From contig DAIOGA010000029.1 of NCBI GenBank assembly GCA_036745495.1, positions 1 to 9,522 of the forward strand: 9,522 nt of DNA, in the 5' to 3' direction. Positions 6,537-9,522 of the stretch are shown in pieces. The notes below the pieces were generated by a model. It was not told the DNA's origin. It saw only the letters and a program-made list of their open reading frames with translations, and searched no databases. The position numbers and the translations under genes are program-made. This DNA comes from Methylopumilus sp036745495. GTDB taxonomy: Bacteria > Pseudomonadota > Gammaproteobacteria > Burkholderiales > Methylophilaceae. Every line of letters begins with the position of its first letter. Positions within the stretch are counted from its first letter, which is position 1.

Positions 6537-7262
6537 ATGGCAGGACATTCCAAATGGGCAAATATTCAACATCGCAAGGGTCGCCAAGACGCTAAGCGCG
6601 GAAAAGTATTCACAAAAATTATTAAAGAAATTACGGTGTCAGCAAGACTGGGTGGCGGAGAAGTGAACTTCAATCCACGCTTAAGAGCTGCTGTGGCACT
6701 TGCCAAAGAAGAAAATATGCCACAAGACAATATCACGCGTGCAATTAAAAAAGGCACGGGTGAATTAGAGGGCGTGAGCTATGAAGAAGTGAGATACGAA
6801 GGTTACGGTATTGGCGGAGCCGCCATTATTATTGATTGCTTAACGGATAATAAACAAAGAGCTGTGGCTGATGTGAGACATGCACTCACGAAACATGGTG
6901 GCAATTTAGGCACAGATGGATCCGTCGCTTTTCTATTTAAACACTGTGGTCGTATCTTTTTTGCGCCCGGTACCGATGAAAATAAAGTGATGGAAGTAGC
7001 CTTGGAGGCTGGTGCTGAAGATATTATGAGTGATGAAGATGGCAGTATTGAAGTCATCACACCAGTTCAAGAATTCATTCAAATTAAAGAAGCGCTTTTA
7101 AATGCAGATTTAAAAATTGAGTTGGCCGAAGTCGCTATGCGCCCCACATTAGAAAATGCTCTAAGTGGTGACGATGGCATCAAGATGCAAAAGATTTTAG
7201 ATGCACTTGATGATTTAGATGATGTGCAGGAAGTTTATACCACCGCAGTGATCGAAGATTAA
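6537..7262 (+). CDS. yebC: YebC/PmpR/TACO1-family protein
   Basis: A 241-residue cytoplasmic protein of the highly conserved YebC family. Long annotated as a transcriptional regulator, members of the family (including mitochondrial TACO1) have more recently been linked to translation, helping ribosomes past difficult stretches such as polyproline. The signature N-terminus is intact: MAGHSKWANIQHRKGRQDAKRGK (residues 1-23), then FTKIIKEITVSAR, PQDNITRAIKKGTGE (about 62-76), and EGYGIGGAAIIIDCLTDNKQR (about 87-107). The acidic C-terminus (LDDLDDVQEVYTT) is also typical. Length is close to E. coli YebC. AGAAAGGG at 6523-6530 is a strong ribosome site. It is two bases after the transporter stop and 8 bases before ruvC, a neighbour arrangement common in proteobacteria. 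Confidence 0.96.
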   Translation: MAGHSKWANIQHRKGRQDAKRGKVFTKIIKEITVSARLGGGEVNFNPRLRAAVALAKEENMPQDNITRAIKKGTGELEGVSYEEVRYEGYGIGGAAIIIDCLTDNKQRAVADVRHALTKHGGNLGTDGSVAFLFKHCGRIFFAPGTDENKVMEVALEAGAEDIMSDEDGSIEVITPVQEFIQIKEALLNADLKIELAEVAMRPTLENALSGDDGIKMQKILDALDDLDDVQEVYTTAVIED

Positions 7263-7270
7263 ATTCATCA

Positions 7271-7819
7271 TTGAGTGAACCTATCATCATCCTTGGTATT
7301 GATCCTGGTTTAAGAATGACGGGGTTTGGTGTTATTAAAAAAAGTGGTGACAAGATTAGTTATCTTGGAAGTGGTGTGATTAAAACTGTGAGCGCTAAAG
7401 AAGAAGCGCGTGATAGTTTGCCAGAGCGCATTCAAATTATTTTAGAAGGGCTCTTCGAAGTGATTGATCAATATAAGCCGAAACAAGTTGCCATTGAAAA
7501 AGTATTTGTGAATGTGAATCCACAATCCACCCTTTTATTAGGCCAAGCGCGCGGTGCTGCGATTAGTGCAGCCGTGATTAAAAAATTACCTGTCTATGAA
7601 TATACAGCCTTACAAGTTAAAAAATCAGTGGTAGGTTCAGGACATGCAAAAAAAGAGCAGGTACAAGAAATGGTAAAACGTTTTTTAAAGTTACCCGAAG
7701 TTCCTCAGGCCGATTCTGCTGATGCCCTTGCTTGTGCGATGTGTCATGCACATGCTTATAACCAATTACAAAATATGGATGCTTTAAGTTACCGCATGAA
7801 AAAAGGTAGACTCGTATGA
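7271..7819 (+). CDS. ruvC: Holliday junction resolvase RuvC
   Basis: Endonuclease that cuts Holliday junctions symmetrically after RuvAB branch migration. It is a 182-residue RNase H-fold protein. The acidic catalytic set is present: D11 in ILGIDPGLRMTGFG, E76 in VAIEKVFVNVNP, and D148 and D151 in QADSADALACA. The STLLLGQARGAA helix (86-97) is also standard. The start is TTG at 7271, because there is no in-frame ATG upstream and the next Met (residue 16) would remove the catalytic D11. The ribosome site is weak (GAAGA at 7254-7258), so initiation may depend on ribosomes finishing yebC 8 bases earlier. Its stop overlaps the ruvA start (ATGA), so RuvC and RuvA should be translationally coupled. 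Confidence 0.96.
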   Translation: MSEPIIILGIDPGLRMTGFGVIKKSGDKISYLGSGVIKTVSAKEEARDSLPERIQIILEGLFEVIDQYKPKQVAIEKVFVNVNPQSTLLLGQARGAAISAAVIKKLPVYEYTALQVKKSVVGSGHAKKEQVQEMVKRFLKLPEVPQADSADALACAMCHAHAYNQLQNMDALSYRMKKGRLV

Positions 7820-8397
7820 TAGGTAGAATTTCTGGCATTCTTTTAGATAAAACGCCCCCGCTCGCTTTAATTGATTGCAATGGTGTGGGCTATGAATGCG
7901 AAGTGCCTATGAGTACTTTTTACCTACTTCCTCAGGTAGGCGACAAAGTGACATTGCTTACTCATTTTGTAGTGCGTGAAGATGCACAACTCTTATTTGG
8001 TTTTGGCACCAACCAAGAACGTTTAATGTTTAGACAACTTTTAAAAGTAAATGGTATTGGAGCAAAATCTGCGCTCGCTATTTTAAGTGGCTTATCTATT
8101 GATGAACTCATTCAAGCAGTTTCCCTTCAAGAAGCCGGTCTTTTAACGCGCGTACCTGGTATCGGTAAAAAAACAGCTGAACGATTGTTGTTAGAACTCA
8201 AAGATAAATTTACGCTTGATTCAGCTTTGAGTATTAAAGGTTCTGGTATCACATCGATTAGCCAAGATGTGCTTAATGCATTGATTGCGCTCGGTTACAA
8301 TGAACGTGAATCTTTAAATGCTGTGAAAAGTTTGGATGTAAATCTCACTGTGAATGATGGTATTAAACAAGCTTTAAAATATTTATCTAAAGGCTAA
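7816..8397 (+). CDS. ruvA: Holliday junction branch migration protein RuvA
   Basis: Binds four-way junctions as a tetramer and loads the RuvB motor. It is 193 residues with the usual three domains. The N-terminal OB fold (about 1-64) starts MIGRISGILL and has GVGYECEVP. The tandem helix-hairpin-helix domain (about 65-135) has hairpins LLKVNGIGAKSALAIL (75-90) and LLTRVPGIGKKTAERLLLEL (109-128). A flexible linker leads to the C-terminal RuvB-contacting domain (about 150-193, DVLNALIALGYNERES). The start ATG overlaps the ruvC stop by 4 bases, with AAGGT about 9 bases upstream. It ends 9 bases before ruvB. Confidence 0.97.
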   Translation: MIGRISGILLDKTPPLALIDCNGVGYECEVPMSTFYLLPQVGDKVTLLTHFVVREDAQLLFGFGTNQERLMFRQLLKVNGIGAKSALAILSGLSIDELIQAVSLQEAGLLTRVPGIGKKTAERLLLELKDKFTLDSALSIKGSGITSISQDVLNALIALGYNERESLNAVKSLDVNLTVNDGIKQALKYLSKG

Positions 8398-8406
8398 TGA
8401 CGACCC

Positions 8407-9444
8407 ATGATTGAATCAGATCGTTTTGTGGCAAGCACTTTAAATGAGCCCGTCGAGGAATCGATTGAGCGTGCACTTCGCCCGAAAGAACTTCAAGATT
8501 ATGTAGGTCAAGAAAAGGTGAGAAGCCAATTAGAAATATTTATTTCGGCTGCAAAAAATAGAAATGAAGCCTTAGATCATGTGCTGCTTTTTGGACCGCC
8601 CGGTTTAGGCAAAACGACGTTAGCTCACATTATTGCCAAAGAGATGGGCGTTAACCTTCGTCAAACTTCAGGCCCTGTCTTAGAAAAAGCAGGCGACCTC
8701 GCAGCGCTTTTAACAAATCTGGAACCGAACGACGTGTTATTCATTGATGAAATACATCGCCTGTCTCCTGTCATTGAAGAAATTTTATATCCCGCGATGG
8801 AAGATTATCGACTTGATATTATGATTGGTGAAGGTCCGTCGGCTAGATCCGTCAGGCTCGACTTACCACCATTTACATTAGTCGGGGCGACTACACGTGC
8901 AGGTATGCTGACCAATCCATTACGTGATCGTTTTGGCATTGTGTCTCGCTTGGAATTTTATAGTGAAAGTGAACTAGCTAAAATTGTCGATCGCTCATCG
9001 ACACTTTTGGAAGCCGACATTGATCCTTCAGGTTCATTAGAAATTGCAAAACGTTCGCGTGGCACACCCCGGATTGCAAACCGTTTATTAAGACGTGTAC
9101 GTGATTTTGCGCAAGTTAAATCTAATGGAAAAATTACAGCTAGTATTGCAGACGATGCACTTAAAATGCTGGATGTCGATTTATTAGGTCTAGATGTGAT
9201 GGATCGAAAATTACTTCAAGCCATTTTAGAAAAATTTAATGGCGGCCCTGTAGGATTAGATAATTTAGCGGCAGCGATTGGTGAAGAGCGCGAAACGATT
9301 GAAGATGTATTAGAGCCTTATTTGATTCAACAAGGTTATCTCATGCGTACGCCGCGTGGACGAGTTGTCACGCAGGCAACGTATCTTCACTTTGGCATGA
9401 AACCACCTTCACAACATCTCACCGATAATTTATGGCAGGAATAA
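8407..9444 (+). CDS. ruvB: Holliday junction branch migration ATPase RuvB
   Basis: Hexameric AAA+ motor that pumps DNA through the RuvA-bound junction. The 345 residues are normal length. Visible motifs are Walker A GPPGLGKT (63-70), Walker B VLFIDEIH (110-117), sensor 1 LVGATTRAG (158-166), the arginine-finger segment PLRDRF (171-176), sensor 2 GTPRIANRLLRR, and the C-terminal winged helix (GGPVGLDNLAAAIGE ... PRGRVVT). It starts 9 bases after the ruvA stop, with AAGG at 8390-8393 inside the ruvA end. An ATG at 8397-8399 opens only a five-codon frame and is not the start. The 3' end overlaps ybgC by 13 bases. Confidence 0.98.
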   Translation: MIESDRFVASTLNEPVEESIERALRPKELQDYVGQEKVRSQLEIFISAAKNRNEALDHVLLFGPPGLGKTTLAHIIAKEMGVNLRQTSGPVLEKAGDLAALLTNLEPNDVLFIDEIHRLSPVIEEILYPAMEDYRLDIMIGEGPSARSVRLDLPPFTLVGATTRAGMLTNPLRDRFGIVSRLEFYSESELAKIVDRSSTLLEADIDPSGSLEIAKRSRGTPRIANRLLRRVRDFAQVKSNGKITASIADDALKMLDVDLLGLDVMDRKLLQAILEKFNGGPVGLDNLAAAIGEERETIEDVLEPYLIQQGYLMRTPRGRVVTQATYLHFGMKPPSQHLTDNLWQE

Positions 9445-9522
9445 AAACCTTTTCTTTTCCCGTTCGTATTTATTTTGAAGATACCGATAGCGGTGGAGTC
9501 GTTTATCACTCCAATTATTTAA
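9432..9522 (+). CDS. ybgC: YbgC-type acyl-CoA thioesterase, N-terminal fragment (cut by window edge)
   Basis: Only 30 codons are in the window. The product is a hotdog-fold (4HBT) thioesterase that hydrolyses acyl-CoA and is usually the first gene of the tol-pal cell-envelope cluster. The visible part reads MAGIKTFSFPVRIYFEDTD followed by SGGVVYHSNYL. This is the YbgC active-site signature: the second Asp of EDTD (D19) corresponds to the catalytic aspartate, and H26 is conserved. An in-frame TAA two codons upstream makes the ATG at 9432 the first possible start. The gene overlaps the last 13 bases of ruvB in another frame and has no clear ribosome site, suggesting translational coupling. tolQ and other tol-pal genes are likely to follow beyond the window. 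Confidence 0.92.
   Translation, partial: MAGIKTFSFPVRIYFEDTDSGGVVYHSNYL

Noticed and set aside
6566..7060. Two leftward frames (63 and 85 residues) antisense to yebC
   Set aside because: They are antisense shadows of a highly conserved gene, without ribosome sites or family resemblance.
7617..7880. 87-residue leftward frame across the ruvC/ruvA junction
   Set aside because: It is antisense to the RuvC catalytic C-terminus and RuvA start, both of which are fully supported.
8397..8414. ATG at 8397 as an alternative ruvB start
   Set aside because: It opens a frame of only five codons before TGA and is out of frame with RuvB; the ATG at 8407 gives the standard RuvB N-terminus.
1..9522. CRISPR array, insertion sequence, tRNA/rRNA, prophage or defence island
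   Set aside because: I saw no regularly spaced repeats, transposase motifs, terminal inverted repeats, RNA-gene sequences or defence domains. The window looks like ordinary chromosomal housekeeping content, so I do not claim an undescribed system.

Overview
The window is an AT-rich proteobacterial chromosome segment made of housekeeping genes. Gene content and protein character fit a betaproteobacterium with a compact genome: a class I glutamine synthetase with an adenylylation tyrosine, NtrB/NtrC with sigma-54 promoters, and a yebC-ruvC-ruvA-ruvB-ybgC run. A low-GC member of the Methylophilaceae is my best guess. This rests on recognition and gene order only, without a database search.

Left part (1-4555): nitrogen assimilation. 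A partial aroE (shikimate dehydrogenase) points left from the edge. The 269-base gap between it and glnA holds a complete nitrogen-regulated control region: two NtrC-type TGCAC...GTGCA operators, a possible IHF site and a textbook -24/-12 sigma-54 promoter. glnA ends in a strong intrinsic terminator. The following 205-base gap has a second control region of the same design, with one perfect NtrC palindrome and a second -24/-12 promoter just before ntrB. ntrB and ntrC overlap by 4 bases. NtrB/NtrC should therefore activate both glnA and their own operon, rather than depending on read-through from glnA.

Middle part (4558-5580): two small leftward genes. One encodes a putative outer-membrane lipoprotein that I do not recognise, and it converges with ntrC with only two bases between the stop codons. 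The other encodes a stand-alone protein with two CBS domains. A short divergent promoter region separates the CBS gene from the next block.

Right part (5581-9522): a tightly packed rightward operon. It runs from a 10-TM EamA/DMT-family transporter to yebC (2-base gap), ruvC (TTG start), ruvA (4-base overlap), ruvB and a partial ybgC (13-base overlap with ruvB). RuvA, RuvB and RuvC form the Holliday-junction branch migration and resolution machine. YebC is a translation/regulatory factor that commonly sits next to ruvC. YbgC is the thioesterase that normally opens the tol-pal cluster, which probably continues beyond the right edge.

I found no CRISPR array, mobile element, RNA gene or clear undescribed system. 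The most informative non-coding content is the paired NtrC/sigma-54 regulatory architecture. No gene-free stretch exceeds 300 bases.
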